Shown here: one piece after another, positions 1 through 9,184 of the stretch
Position numbering within the stretch: position 1 is the stretch's first letter
How the letters are laid out: every line of letters begins with the position of its first letter
DNA from: JADFOB01 sp964651325
GTDB taxonomy: Bacteria > Planctomycetota > Phycisphaerae > UBA1845
Assembly (NCBI GenBank): GCA_964651325.1
Contig: CAZYXP010000001.1
Span: 1-50,083 of the forward strand
Direction of reading: 5' to 3'
DNA length: 50,083 nt
The notes under the pieces: generated by a model
What the model was told of the DNA's origin: nothing
What the model saw: the letters and a program-made list of their open reading frames with translations, nothing else
The model's database searches: none
Translations under genes and position numbers: made by a program

Positions 1-2683
1 AATGGTCATGCGTGAATATCGTGCGCAGCGTTCGGTTCTCGCCCGCGTTGTTCAGCACGTCATCCGCGTACCAGCGCTGAACGGTTGTTTGTGCGCCGAG
101 CCATGCCCCACCAGGTCCCGATCCGAAGGTCGGGTGGGCCCGGGCCACGGGACATTCAAACGTCCCGTCGCGCGGATCGAGTTCGATGCAGCCGTTGTTC
201 GCGCGAATGGCGTGAATGCGCTCGCGGACCTCGTCAGGGCTGAACGTCCCGTCTTCGTAGTTCCATCCATTGCCCGAACCATCCGACGAGGTAACGTCGA
301 ATTTTACGAGGTGGATGTGTTGGCCGAGGATGTCCGTTGGCGTCCGAATCTGAAAGTCATCCAATTCATAGGTGCCGGGTACCAGGTTGGTGTGCTCATA
401 CGTAATGCAGCTGTCGGAATTCGCGCGAAAGAAGAACGGCTCCGGCGGCTTGGAGCCGTCTAGGAAGGCAGTCACGTCCTCCCACAACGAAAGCATACGC
501 GTCTGCGGAAAATGCCAACCCGCCTTGGTCAGTACGACGTCCAGTTGAATGGCCGCGGCCTTGTAAAGTCGCGCTATGCCTACGGGATTGCCGAGATCGT
601 CGATGCACGGCTCTGCATAAGGCGCGCCCGGTGCCGGCGGCAAACCGTTGAGCACGTAATCACCGGTGGTTCCATCCTGTCGATAACTTGGGTGGTAACG
701 CTGCGCGTGGTAGTCCATCGCCGCGATTTCCAACGGTGTACCGGTCTCCGGAACCTCAGTCGCAATAGCCGTCACCAGCTCCTTCGTGAAATCGAGGCGG
801 GTCTCGACGCTTAGGGTCGTGCCGCCCGTAATGAGGTGACGGGGCAAGCCGCCGTCGTCGATCGTGTCCAGCGGGGGATGTGCCGGGCGGTGTCCCATAA
901 CTCCAGCAATGAAGAATGGATAACCCGGGTTGCCCGCTCCGGTCACTTTGATCTGTCCGCCCGGCTGGCCGGGCACAGCTACGATTTCCACGGCCGCTTC
1001 AGGCATCGGCGCCATGATCAGTTCCGGGATCGGAACGACCGCGGGAATGGGCGTGCCGGCCACGATTTCCGCGTCGGGCAGCGCGCGAGCGCCGGGCACA
1101 GGGCGACCGTTGGCGTCGAGCTGGGTTCCCTCTTCGAAGACGTCGTGGGTTCGCCACAGATGCCACATGCCTTGAGCAAAATGGGGGTAGAAGTGGCAGT
1201 GGAAGATCGAGTCACCCACGGTCTGATTCCGGTTGCCGCTACCGCGATAGGGAATCTCAAGCGTGAAGGCGGCGCCAGGGCCGATCGCCTGGCTGTCCAG
1301 ATAGGCCGAGCTGCTTGCGTCTGGCGTGTACAGCCATTGATGGGCGTGCAGATGGTGAATGTGGTGCTCCTTCGGGCCGCCGTGGAGAATCCGAAATTTC
1401 ACATGGTCTCCGATGTAGCTGTGCGCCACATTTGAAGGATCGTCCGGATAGAGCGCCTTGGTCGCCTTGGGTCCAGGAACCGGAATCCCGTTGACATCCA
1501 GGTTGGCATTGGCCGGTATGTCCACATTCATGGCCGGATCGCCTACCGCCCATGCGGAAAGGAAGAACTCCTCATACTTACACTCGGTGCAGTCCCACAT
1601 CGGACCCACGCCGAAGCGATTGCCCAGAATCTCCGCGCCGATCCCGCCGGTACCGTAGTTGATACCAAACGCATCCACCACGCTGCTCAGCGTGTGCTGG
1701 AACACAGGATCATTGAAAATCGGAAACGCCTGCACGGCTCCGATTTCCCCTTCGTAGATAAACGTGAATTCACGGAATGACTGATCTCGGTCCGGATAAA
1801 TGGGGTTGGGCGGATAGGTTCCGGCGATGTGGTGCCCCCTTGCGGGGCCGGTGATAATGGCCGTGAGGTCCGTGTGCCGAATTTTTCCCCCGGCATCCAG
1901 CATCCGGTAGATGGGCCGACCCTCAAGGACATGGCCAACCGGGTAGACGGCGTCATAGTCGATGATGGGATGGCCGCCGGCGGTGGTTCCAGTTCGCGCC
2001 AGTTCGATGTCGTCTCGCGTGACCTGGCTGCGATACCATTCCGCACCGGCGGGCTCTACGTTGAGCGAGCCGTGCAGGCCCGGTGCCAGCTGCCCGCCGT
2101 CGCCCTGGCCACCGGTGGTGGCACCGGCGCTGTACAAGTGGTAGTTGCCCTCGCGCTCGGCGTACAGCAGATAAGTGGCCGATCCGCCCGGGGCGACCAG
2201 GCTCGACGCATTCCTGCCGACGTTTGAGCCGTCATCTTTGATCCCGCTAACAAGCTGCATCCCTGAAACGTGGACCGACGCCGATCGCGTGGCGGGCTGT
2301 TCGTTGTCGACCTTTGTGGGGGCGAGCAGATTGGTGAAATTGATTTCCAGGCAGTCTCCGACGTTCATTCTCAAGACGATGGGGCGCGCCCTTTTGTCTG
2401 ACCGCAGCCGCACGTTGCCCGGCGTGAGGGCTGTACCGCTAACGGGGATGACATCTTCGAGCAGCGCGAAGATCATGCCGTGGGGTTGAGTGACGCCCAT
2501 TCGGTTCCAGAAGAAGGATTGGTCCAGCGCGACCACATCGGCCGAAATGGTCCGATTGCACGTTTGGGCTTGCACCGAATTGCAAACGGTTACCGCCAAG
2601 AGCCCGATGACCCATGGGCTCCAAGATCCCGCACCGGTGCGGCGAGCCCATTGCGTGGCCCTATTCCACTTGATTAATGACAT
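1..2683 (-). CDS. Large multicopper oxidase, MnxG/McoA-like (3' end beyond the window)
   Basis: The frame is open from an ATG at 2683 to the left window edge (about 894 codons) and is cut off there. A signal peptide with a hydrophobic stretch ends near residue 38 (VQAQT), so the protein is exported. Copper motifs are clear: EHHIHHLHAHQW at residues 439-450, HCHFYPHFAQGM at 495-506 (type 1/type 3 site with Met axial ligand), GQHIH at about 787-791 and THDH at 891-894. The large size and His-rich internal motif resemble the MnxG/McoA group, some of which oxidise Mn(II). The substrate here is not shown; Fe(II), Cu(I) or an organic compound are alternatives. A GAGGAG box at 2695-2700 precedes the start by 11 bases. 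It is divergent from the beta-propeller/SCO/cytochrome genes, which probably serve the same process. Confidence 0.85.
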   Translation of the reverse strand, partial: MSLIKWNRATQWARRTGAGSWSPWVIGLLAVTVCNSVQAQTCNRTISADVVALDQSFFWNRMGVTQPHGMIFALLEDVIPVSGTALTPGNVRLRSDKRARPIVLRMNVGDCLEINFTNLLAPTKVDNEQPATRSASVHVSGMQLVSGIKDDGSNVGRNASSLVAPGGSATYLLYAEREGNYHLYSAGATTGGQGDGGQLAPGLHGSLNVEPAGAEWYRSQVTRDDIELARTGTTAGGHPIIDYDAVYPVGHVLEGRPIYRMLDAGGKIRHTDLTAIITGPARGHHIAGTYPPNPIYPDRDQSFREFTFIYEGEIGAVQAFPIFNDPVFQHTLSSVVDAFGINYGTGGIGAEILGNRFGVGPMWDCTECKYEEFFLSAWAVGDPAMNVDIPANANLDVNGIPVPGPKATKALYPDDPSNVAHSYIGDHVKFRILHGGPKEHHIHHLHAHQWLYTPDASSSAYLDSQAIGPGAAFTLEIPYRGSGNRNQTVGDSIFHCHFYPHFAQGMWHLWRTHDVFEEGTQLDANGRPVPGARALPDAEIVAGTPIPAVVPIPELIMAPMPEAAVEIVAVPGQPGGQIKVTGAGNPGYPFFIAGVMGHRPAHPPLDTIDDGGLPRHLITGGTTLSVETRLDFTKELVTAIATEVPETGTPLEIAAMDYHAQRYHPSYRQDGTTGDYVLNGLPPAPGAPYAEPCIDDLGNPVGIARLYKAAAIQLDVVLTKAGWHFPQTRMLSLWEDVTAFLDGSKPPEPFFFRANSDSCITYEHTNLVPGTYELDDFQIRTPTDILGQHIHLVKFDVTSSDGSGNGWNYEDGTFSPDEVRERIHAIRANNGCIELDPRDGTFECPVARAHPTFGSGPGGAWLGAQTTVQRWYADDVLNNAGENRTLRTIFTHDH

Positions 2684-2811
2684 ACTGATACGCGCTCCTC
2701 AATAGAAATCGACTGTTGTGCCTTTGTTTTGAATGACGCCGGGGACGACCCGCGCATGGCAGTCCATCGCCATGTCGGGTACCTATTCATTTGCACCGTG
2801 CAGGCATTCCA

Positions 2812-2835
2812 TAAGTGTCAATAACAAGACACTTA
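2812..2835. promoter_or_regulatory. Perfect palindromic operator candidate
   Basis: TAAGTGTC (2812-2819) and its exact complement GACACTTA (2828-2835) flank an AT-rich 8-base spacer. The site is about 130 bases upstream of the multicopper oxidase start, in the divergent intergenic region. An 8+8 dyad with a fixed short spacer is typical of dimeric regulator sites. The regulator is not identifiable from the window. Confidence 0.45.
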
Positions 2836-3126
2836 AATGTCGTCGACCGCTTGATCGCTACCCTGCGTAGGTCTTTGACGTCTACGTACGGTGCATTCCC
2901 GCGCCGACGCACGGTTCCACGTATTCGTTTTTGGAAGCCAGCCAGAGTTGCGATCGCGACGCCGAAGCGGCACTATCGATCAGTGTTCATGGTCTCTTTG
3001 GTGCTTCCAGCCCTCCAATCTGCGAAGGCAATGTAATCAAAGTGTAGTCGCCCCGCAAGAGCAAAACGCAAGATTTGCAGAAAACTTCCGTGGTTGCTCC
3101 AAGAGAGCGACTTTCACATGGCACTA

Positions 3127-3221
3127 CGTCCTCATATTTAAGCATCGCGTGTCTTGTGTACGCGCGAACGGACGAAGTTGCTGATCGGCCGTGTCGGCGC
3201 TCGCGTCCTCATATTCAAGCA
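3127..3221. repeat. Direct repeat pair
   Basis: CGTCCTCATATTTAAGCA at 3127-3144 recurs at 3204-3221 with one change (T to C), 77 bases apart start to start. It lies upstream of the beta-propeller/SCO genes. It could be a paired regulator site or a chance duplication in decayed sequence. Confidence 0.35.
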
Positions 3222-3872
3222 ATGCCAGTCGCTGCGCTGAATCGACGGCGTACGTTTGAACTATGATTGGTGTCTTTCGTCATTCGATTACCGGGCCGCG
3301 CGTCGTCGGCACACGGCGCCGCGTACCAACGTTGCGACCCTCCGTTGATCGCGCATCGGGTAACGAAAAGCCTATAAATAAAGGGGTTTCTGCGTACAGC
3401 GCGGCACCAAGGTTTCGCGGGTTATGGTCGGGCGCCAACGCTGCGATCCTGAAATAGAGGGACTGCAAGGCGCACGCAAGACGGGCGGGTTGCGCGAGAC
3501 CATTGCAGTTCTCGTCAATTCAAGCAAGAGCGATAATTTTGTCCAACGGAGAAGTCGCGCTGCACAGTCTCCGCGGCCGCGTGAGGAATCGTAAGCTCAA
3601 GAACGAGTGGCGTGCGTTGTTGGTACCCGTGGTGCTTGACCGTGAAGGTTATTGGCGGTGACTGGACTGCCGGTGCGGTAAGGGCTAGAATAGACGAAGA
3701 GATTGTCGAGTCACCGCGTCCGAATTCCAATGAGACAGATGAATGGTGCGAACTGAATCGGTCGCCGCTCACGGGCGGCGCGATGTATGGCGCACGATGG
3801 CTCGACGATCGCGGCAAGGTCCAGATCCAAGGATTCCATCCAATGAGAACTGCTAAGGGGTTGGTGTTGAAT

Positions 3873-5993
3873 ATGGAAATGGCAAACGCTGATGCGCAAA
3901 CAGCAGAGGTGTGTTCGAGCTCGAACGGTCCGCGGCGCGTTGGCAACTGCGTCTGTATCGGACTCCTGCTTACGGCATGTCTGGTCATGCCATCCTGCGC
4001 TCGGTCTAACAGCGCCGCACAGCATCAACCCGATCGCCCTGCGTCTGCAACGCCGGCGGGTCGCCGTATGGCCGACGGCGGCGGCGGCGCGGTCAAAACG
4101 GACCGTGCCCGCAAGCGTCCGAGAACGGCGCTCGATGAGGCCGACCCGGCGCCCGCAGCGCCCCTGGGGATTCAGGCGGTCGAACAGGTTGGCGTTGCGG
4201 TTGAGTGCACACTGACTCCGCTCGCATCCGATCGACCCCGGTCCATCGTCTACCCCGGCGACGACGTCGAGGTGCGCTTCCGCGTAACGGACGCCACGAC
4301 CAATTCGCCGCTGACCAACTTGAACCCTGCCGCGTGGGTGGATTCGCAGAATCCCGCCGCCTCCGAATCCTGTCGAGAAAAGATCCAGTCATTCCTGGTC
4401 GGAAGTCTCAGCGCTCGCGCAGAATTCGACCTTAACGTATTTTATGTCCTGGCGCTCAACGATGAGCCGAGCATCACAGTGGTGGATCCGCTGTTCAGCT
4501 ACGGCGGAAGCCGGCTCTTGGCCATGGTCCAATTGCCGAGCCCCGGTGAGGATTGGGTGCTCAGCGCCGATGGCAATCGGCTGTACGTGACCATGCCACT
4601 CGTGAATCTCGTGGGCGTGGTCAACACACGCACCTGGAAACTGATCCAAACCGTCGAGGTAGGAACCCAGCCCACTCGAATCCGAATGCAACCGGATGGA
4701 AAATACGTTTGGGTAAGCAACGTGAAACTCACCACTGGCGGTGGCGGACGGGTCGATGCCATAGACACCGACACGCTCAAGGTGGTCAGCCAGTTTCCGA
4801 TTGGCAGCGGGCATCACGATTTTGCATTCTCATCGGACTCGCATTTCGCCTATGTCTCGAATGACGAGACCGGAACCGTGTTCGTGCTAGACGTGCAGTC
4901 CATGGCCAAAGTGGCGACGCTGGATGTGGGGCCCTCCGCGGGCGGGTTGGCGTATTCGTCGGCCAGCAAGAGTGTTTACGTCGTAGACGGAGTTGGCGGC
5001 AACGTGGTTGTGATCGACGGCCGAACCCACGAAATCACCAAACGAATTGCTGATGCGCCAGGCCTCGGTGTGATCAAGACTGCGCCGCAGGATCGGTACG
5101 TCTTCGTCGCCAACGCTGAAACGGACACGGTGCATATCATCGACGCCGCCTCCAACAGCATCATCCAAACCGCAGACGTCGGACCCGGGCCCGATCAGAT
5201 CATCTTCTCGCTTAACCTGGCGTACATCCGATCCAAACGCACCGAAACCATCTTGATGATCCCGCTGGATATGGTGGGAACGGGCGGCTCGCTTTCCGTG
5301 GTCGATTTCACAGGAGGCCACGCGCCGTTCGGTCTGGCGGAGCGGCCGAGCATCGCCGACGGCATGGCCGCGGCCCCGAGCGGAGTCGCCGCGGTCATCG
5401 CGAATCCCATCGACAAGACCATCTACTACTACCGCGAGGGTATGGCCGCCCCCATGGGCGAATTCGACAATTACGGACGCGAGCCACGGGCGGTGATGGT
5501 GGTAGATCGGAGCCTCCAGGAGTCGACGCCAGGCGTCTACAGCACGACCGTTAGGCTATCTCACCGCGGAACGTACGACGTGGCGTTTCTCCTTGAGAGT
5601 CCGCGGGTCATCCACTGTTTCGAGCTTCAGGTGGACGATCGGCCAGGCGCATCCAAACCCAAGAGCGACTTGCCGGTTCAAATCGAGCCCATGATTGCCA
5701 CCAAGACGGTCGCTGTCGGTCAGCCCGTCCGGGTGCGTTTCAAGGTCAGCGCCTCCGATACCGGTCAACCCATTACGGACCTAGAGGACTTCAATGTATT
5801 GACGTTTGCCTCCGGAAACTGGCAGAAACGGCACACGGCCGAGAACCTGAGCAACGGGGAATATGGAGTGACGTTCACGCCGCCTGGTTCGGGCGTCTAT
5901 TATGTGTTCTGCCAGATTCCATCCATGAATATGGGCTATCGAAAACTACCCCATACGTCGGTCACCGTGACCGACAGCCCCGCTGGTCAATAA
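3873..5993 (+). CDS. YVTN-type beta-propeller protein, exported, probably a lipoprotein
   Basis: The frame is open from 3612, but an ATG at 3873 (or 3879) is the likely start: an AAGGGG box lies at 3855-3860 and the hydrophobic export segment follows 25 residues later, containing LLLTAC and MPSC, either of which could be a lipobox cysteine. This gives about 706 residues. The centre (roughly residues 190-465) has repeated blades with the YVTN pattern (YVTMPLVN, YVSNDETGT, YVVDGVGGN, FVANAETDT). It is flanked on both sides by similar beta-sandwich segments (N-terminal FRVTDATTNSPLTNL, C-terminal FKVSASDTGQPITDL). The family scaffolds binding or redox partners outside the membrane; no catalytic residues are evident. 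It lies 20 bases before the SCO gene, so they are probably co-transcribed. Confidence 0.8.
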   Translation: MEMANADAQTAEVCSSSNGPRRVGNCVCIGLLLTACLVMPSCARSNSAAQHQPDRPASATPAGRRMADGGGGAVKTDRARKRPRTALDEADPAPAAPLGIQAVEQVGVAVECTLTPLASDRPRSIVYPGDDVEVRFRVTDATTNSPLTNLNPAAWVDSQNPAASESCREKIQSFLVGSLSARAEFDLNVFYVLALNDEPSITVVDPLFSYGGSRLLAMVQLPSPGEDWVLSADGNRLYVTMPLVNLVGVVNTRTWKLIQTVEVGTQPTRIRMQPDGKYVWVSNVKLTTGGGGRVDAIDTDTLKVVSQFPIGSGHHDFAFSSDSHFAYVSNDETGTVFVLDVQSMAKVATLDVGPSAGGLAYSSASKSVYVVDGVGGNVVVIDGRTHEITKRIADAPGLGVIKTAPQDRYVFVANAETDTVHIIDAASNSIIQTADVGPGPDQIIFSLNLAYIRSKRTETILMIPLDMVGTGGSLSVVDFTGGHAPFGLAERPSIADGMAAAPSGVAAVIANPIDKTIYYYREGMAAPMGEFDNYGREPRAVMVVDRSLQESTPGVYSTTVRLSHRGTYDVAFLLESPRVIHCFELQVDDRPGASKPKSDLPVQIEPMIATKTVAVGQPVRVRFKVSASDTGQPITDLEDFNVLTFASGNWQKRHTAENLSNGEYGVTFTPPGSGVYYVFCQIPSMNMGYRKLPHTSVTVTDSPAGQ

Positions 5994-6013
5994 TACAAGA
6001 GAGAGCACGTCTC

Positions 6014-7327
6014 ATGAAAGTCGCTAAGAGCCATCGTATTGCTGTCCATGTCGTGGGTCTGGGGTCTGCTTTGGGCTGTCTGGTCTTGGGGACGGCGTGC
6101 GCTGCGGGGCGCATGACGGAAGATCGTTCCGTTCAATCCTCGCCTGCGGGCGACGCCAAAGCCGGCGCGCCCGACTGTTGCGCCAAGAAAAGCGAGCCGG
6201 AAGCTGCGAAAAATCTTTCCGCCACAACGCGCATGGACATTCCAGATGTGCAGTTGACGACCCACGATGGAAAGTCTGTAAAAGTGTTTTCGGACCTCAT
6301 CAAGGGGCGGACCGTGGCCATCAACACCTTCTTCACGTCGTGTACCACCATTTGTCCGCCGCTGATGGCCACCGTGGCCCGCGTTCAGCAAACCCTCATC
6401 GAGCAGGGTCGAGACGACGTCCAACTGATCTCGATCAGCGTGGATCCCACGACCGATACGCCGCGCCGCCTCAACGCCTGGAGCAAGAACTTCGACGCCC
6501 AACCCGGATGGAGCATGCTGACCGGCGACAAGGCTTCCGTGGATCGGCTGCTCAAAGCGATTCAATCGTTCACGGCCGATCCGCGGGATCATTCCCCGAT
6601 GATCTTGATCGGCAACGATAGCACAAACGTCTGGAAGCAGGTCTACGGACTCGCGCCGGCTGCGAAACTTGCCGATGCCATTATCGAGATTGCCGGCCCC
6701 AAGAAACTGGAGACGCAGACTCGCGCGGTCAAGACGGCAAGCGATCTTGATCAACCGAATCAACGGGCCGAGAACACGCCGGCGAGAAAGTACTTCACCG
6801 ATGTGGAGCTGATCGATCAGAATGGAAGAACCTGGCGGCTGTACAGCGATCTCATGCGCGCCCGCACGGTCGTGATCGATAGCTTCTTCTCTTCGTGCAA
6901 AGGCGTATGCCCCGTGCTCAACAAGAAGCTGACCGCGATTGCGGAGGCGTTTCCCGAACAGATGGGCAAAGAGCTGCTGCTTGTGTCGATCACGGTGGAT
7001 CCTCAGATCGATACGCCGGCGCGCCTCTATGAATACGCCAAGGAGCTCCATGCCGACCCGGGTTGGCTGTTTCTCACCGGCAGCCAGGAGAACCTCAGGA
7101 CCGCCCTGTCCAAGTTCGGCATGTACGTTGAGAACCGCGAGGACCACAGCAATCTCGTCATGATCGGCAACGATCAGACCGGCTTGTGGAAGAAGGCCTT
7201 CGGCCTGGCGCCGGACGATCAGCTCATGGAGCTTGTGACAGAAGTATTGCACGACCAAGGCGCAGATGGCACACAGGTCGTAGACGGCACAGACAGCGCT
7301 GGCGCCGGTAAGAACTCCGGCAACTAA
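6014..7327 (+). CDS. Tandem SCO1/SenC copper chaperone (two domains in one chain)
   Basis: This 437-residue exported protein contains two SCO thioredoxin-fold domains. Domain 1 (about 75-228) has C110-TTI-C114-P and H193; domain 2 (about 258-415) has C295-KGV-C299-P and H378. Both therefore keep the CxxxC plus His set that binds copper in SCO1/SenC proteins. The N-terminus is hydrophobic and contains cysteines at 22 and 29, so it may be a lipoprotein or membrane-anchored, although the lipobox is imperfect. SCO proteins deliver copper to, or maintain thiols of, the CuA site of cytochrome oxidase; none is present here, so the neighbouring multicopper oxidase is a plausible client. Known SCO proteins usually have a single domain of about 200 residues, making the duplication notable. 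Confidence 0.92.
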   Translation: MKVAKSHRIAVHVVGLGSALGCLVLGTACAAGRMTEDRSVQSSPAGDAKAGAPDCCAKKSEPEAAKNLSATTRMDIPDVQLTTHDGKSVKVFSDLIKGRTVAINTFFTSCTTICPPLMATVARVQQTLIEQGRDDVQLISISVDPTTDTPRRLNAWSKNFDAQPGWSMLTGDKASVDRLLKAIQSFTADPRDHSPMILIGNDSTNVWKQVYGLAPAAKLADAIIEIAGPKKLETQTRAVKTASDLDQPNQRAENTPARKYFTDVELIDQNGRTWRLYSDLMRARTVVIDSFFSSCKGVCPVLNKKLTAIAEAFPEQMGKELLLVSITVDPQIDTPARLYEYAKELHADPGWLFLTGSQENLRTALSKFGMYVENREDHSNLVMIGNDQTGLWKKAFGLAPDDQLMELVTEVLHDQGADGTQVVDGTDSAGAGKNSGN

Positions 7328-7341
7328 TCTGCAGCCTGAGC

Positions 7342-7359
7342 CGCGGGCTTCAGCCCGCG
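7342..7359. repeat. GC-rich intergenic hairpin
   Basis: CGCGGGCT and AGCCCGCG form a perfect 8-bp stem with a 2-base loop between the SCO and cytochrome genes. There is no T-run, so it is not a classic terminator. It resembles the hairpin at 11747-11766. Confidence 0.5.
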
Positions 7360-7416
7360 CGGCCATCGGACCGGACTAGGCGTCAACAACGTGCCACACG
7401 CTCAACGAGGATGAAG

Positions 7417-9018
7417 ATGAACACACTTGCAGCGGTTCGTTGTCGCGCATGGATTCTCTTGGCGCTGCTTTTTGCCTCGAATGCTCCTGCGCAAGAACCC
7501 GACCGCAAGCTCGAGCTGAATCCCGTACAACGCCGCGGCAAGCATATCTATCTCCGCGGCGAGGGTGGCTCCGAGTCGCCCGTCTATGCCACACTCGGTG
7601 ATCCGCCGATGCAAGTCTCGGCCAAGATGCTTCCTTGTGTCAATTGCCATGGCTATGCGGGTCGTGGCATCCCGGAGGGGGGCGTCACGCCGTCCAACGT
7701 TTCCTGGTCCTCGCTCACCAAGAGTTATGGGACCGTTCACGCTACCGGACGCCGCCACGGACCCTACGACGAAAACAAGCTCAAAAGAGCCATCACTGAG
7801 GGGATTGATCCTTCCGGGAACGTTCTTGGGGTTGGCATGCCCAAGTTTCAAATGAGTGATGCGGACATGGAGGCGCTTATCGCCTACCTCAAGTGCATTG
7901 AAAACGATCGCGATCCCGGCATTACCGGAACCAGCGTTACGCTTGCGACGGTGCTTCCGTTGGAGGGGCCGTTGGCGCCGATAGGTCGGGAAGTGAACGC
8001 CATTCTTCGCGCGTACGTCGAAGACATCAATGCCGGCGGAGGCGTCTATCTTCGCAAGATCGATCTGCGGGTGATTTCCGCGGCCAGCACACCCGAGGAA
8101 ACGAGCGAACGGTTGGACGCCGCTTTGGATGCGGACGGCGTGTTCGCCTTACTCGCACCGCTCGTGCCAGGGGGAGAATCCCAACTGGCCGCGCTGGCCG
8201 ATAGACGCGGCATGCCCGTCATCGCCTCGCTCGGTGCCTCCCCCGACGACATGATCGGACCGAGCCACTATCAGTTCTACTTATCGCCCGGCCCCTCAGT
8301 ACAGGCCCGTGCGCTGGCGGAATATGCCGCCAAGAAGCTCCAAGACGCCGAATCGCCCAAGGCCGCCATCATCACCCAAGCCGGCGAACCCTATGAAGCC
8401 CTCGCACAAGCCATCGCGGACCAATGCCGCAAACGCGGTATGAAACTCCAGGTTATCGCCCCCTACGCCGCCGACTCGTTCGCACCTGAGCTGTTGGCGT
8501 GGCAGCAGGTCGGAAACAATGCTCTTTTCTTCGTTGGGCCGGCTGAAGACTGCGCCCAACTGCTTGATAAGATCGCGGCCAACGGCCACCCGCCAGAGGT
8601 GTTTTTGATGGGATCCCTGCTATCGGGGCGGATTTTTCAAGCCCCACGCATGTTTCAAGGCAAACTGAGCGCGGTTTTCCCGAACAGCCTCAGCGCTCAG
8701 TCGCCAAAGGCGCTGCAGGAGTACGACGCATTCTTGAAGCGCCACGGCATGTCAGCGCGCCGTTCCGCGCCGCGCCTGGCCGCCTATTGTGCTGCGAAGG
8801 TAATGATTGAGGGGCTCAAAAAGTCCGGCCGCGAGCTGCGCCGCGAGCGGCTCGTACGCGAGCTAGAGAGCTTCTGGGACTACGAAACCGGCCTCAGCCC
8901 GCTATTGACATTTGGCCCCAATCGAAGGGTGGGAGCGTACGGCGCCTACCCGGTATCCATTGACCTCGAAGGGCAAACGTTTGACAGCACCCACCCCTGG
9001 ATCGAGCTTCCCGAATAG
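7417..9018 (+). CDS. Cytochrome c fused to a periplasmic ligand-binding (LivJ-type) domain
   Basis: Starts are possible at 7411 and 7417; the GAGG at 7407-7410 is spaced correctly only for the ATG at 7417 (533 residues). A signal peptide ends near APAQE. The first domain is a mono-haem cytochrome c with C76-VN-C79-H80 and a likely axial Met in GMPKF at 143 (numbered from 7411). The remainder, from about residue 173, is a type I periplasmic-binding fold like the amino-acid ABC-transporter receptors (TLATVLPLEGPLAPIG, YVEDINAGGG). No permease or ATPase is nearby, so the binding domain may act as a sensor or docking unit rather than in transport. It lies 83 bases after the SCO gene and is probably part of the same redox module. 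Confidence 0.87.
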   Translation: MNTLAAVRCRAWILLALLFASNAPAQEPDRKLELNPVQRRGKHIYLRGEGGSESPVYATLGDPPMQVSAKMLPCVNCHGYAGRGIPEGGVTPSNVSWSSLTKSYGTVHATGRRHGPYDENKLKRAITEGIDPSGNVLGVGMPKFQMSDADMEALIAYLKCIENDRDPGITGTSVTLATVLPLEGPLAPIGREVNAILRAYVEDINAGGGVYLRKIDLRVISAASTPEETSERLDAALDADGVFALLAPLVPGGESQLAALADRRGMPVIASLGASPDDMIGPSHYQFYLSPGPSVQARALAEYAAKKLQDAESPKAAIITQAGEPYEALAQAIADQCRKRGMKLQVIAPYAADSFAPELLAWQQVGNNALFFVGPAEDCAQLLDKIAANGHPPEVFLMGSLLSGRIFQAPRMFQGKLSAVFPNSLSAQSPKALQEYDAFLKRHGMSARRSAPRLAAYCAAKVMIEGLKKSGRELRRERLVRELESFWDYETGLSPLLTFGPNRRVGAYGAYPVSIDLEGQTFDSTHPWIELPE

Positions 9019-9184
9019 GATGCGCCCACCGATCGGTTTGCGTCCATTGGGTGGCCCATTTACTTTGAACATGAGGTAGGTGATGATCTGGCAGCCGCCA
9101 GGATTTGAAAGCCATGGGGCATGCGCCAGGTGCTCTGAAACGCGGGCGCCCCATGTCCAAAGGATGTGCACCCTGTCGCCTTCA

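Larger units (their letters stand above)
2684..3872. other. Long divergent intergenic region
   Basis: About 1.2 kb separates the divergent oxidase and beta-propeller genes. I see no convincing gene. It holds a perfect dyad at 2812-2835 and an 18-bp near-identical direct repeat at 3127-3144 and 3204-3221. A leftward frame at 3515-3988 and the 5' extension of the propeller frame from 3612 are open, but neither has a ribosome-binding site or family resemblance that I can recognise. The length suggests either a complex control region or the remains of a lost gene. Confidence 0.5.

Noticed and set aside
3515..3988. A 157-codon minus-strand frame in the divergent spacer
   Set aside because: No start signal and no family resemblance that I can support; it overlaps the start of the propeller gene. 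It might be a remnant, but I cannot show it.
7342..7359. Reading the GC hairpin after the SCO gene as a terminator
   Set aside because: There is no T-run after the stem, the next gene is on the same strand 58 bases further on, and the same kind of hairpin occurs elsewhere as a repeat.
5987..7366. A 459-codon open frame on the minus strand
   Set aside because: Antisense to the double SCO protein, with no signal, domain or ribosome-binding site. The SCO copper motifs are on the plus strand.
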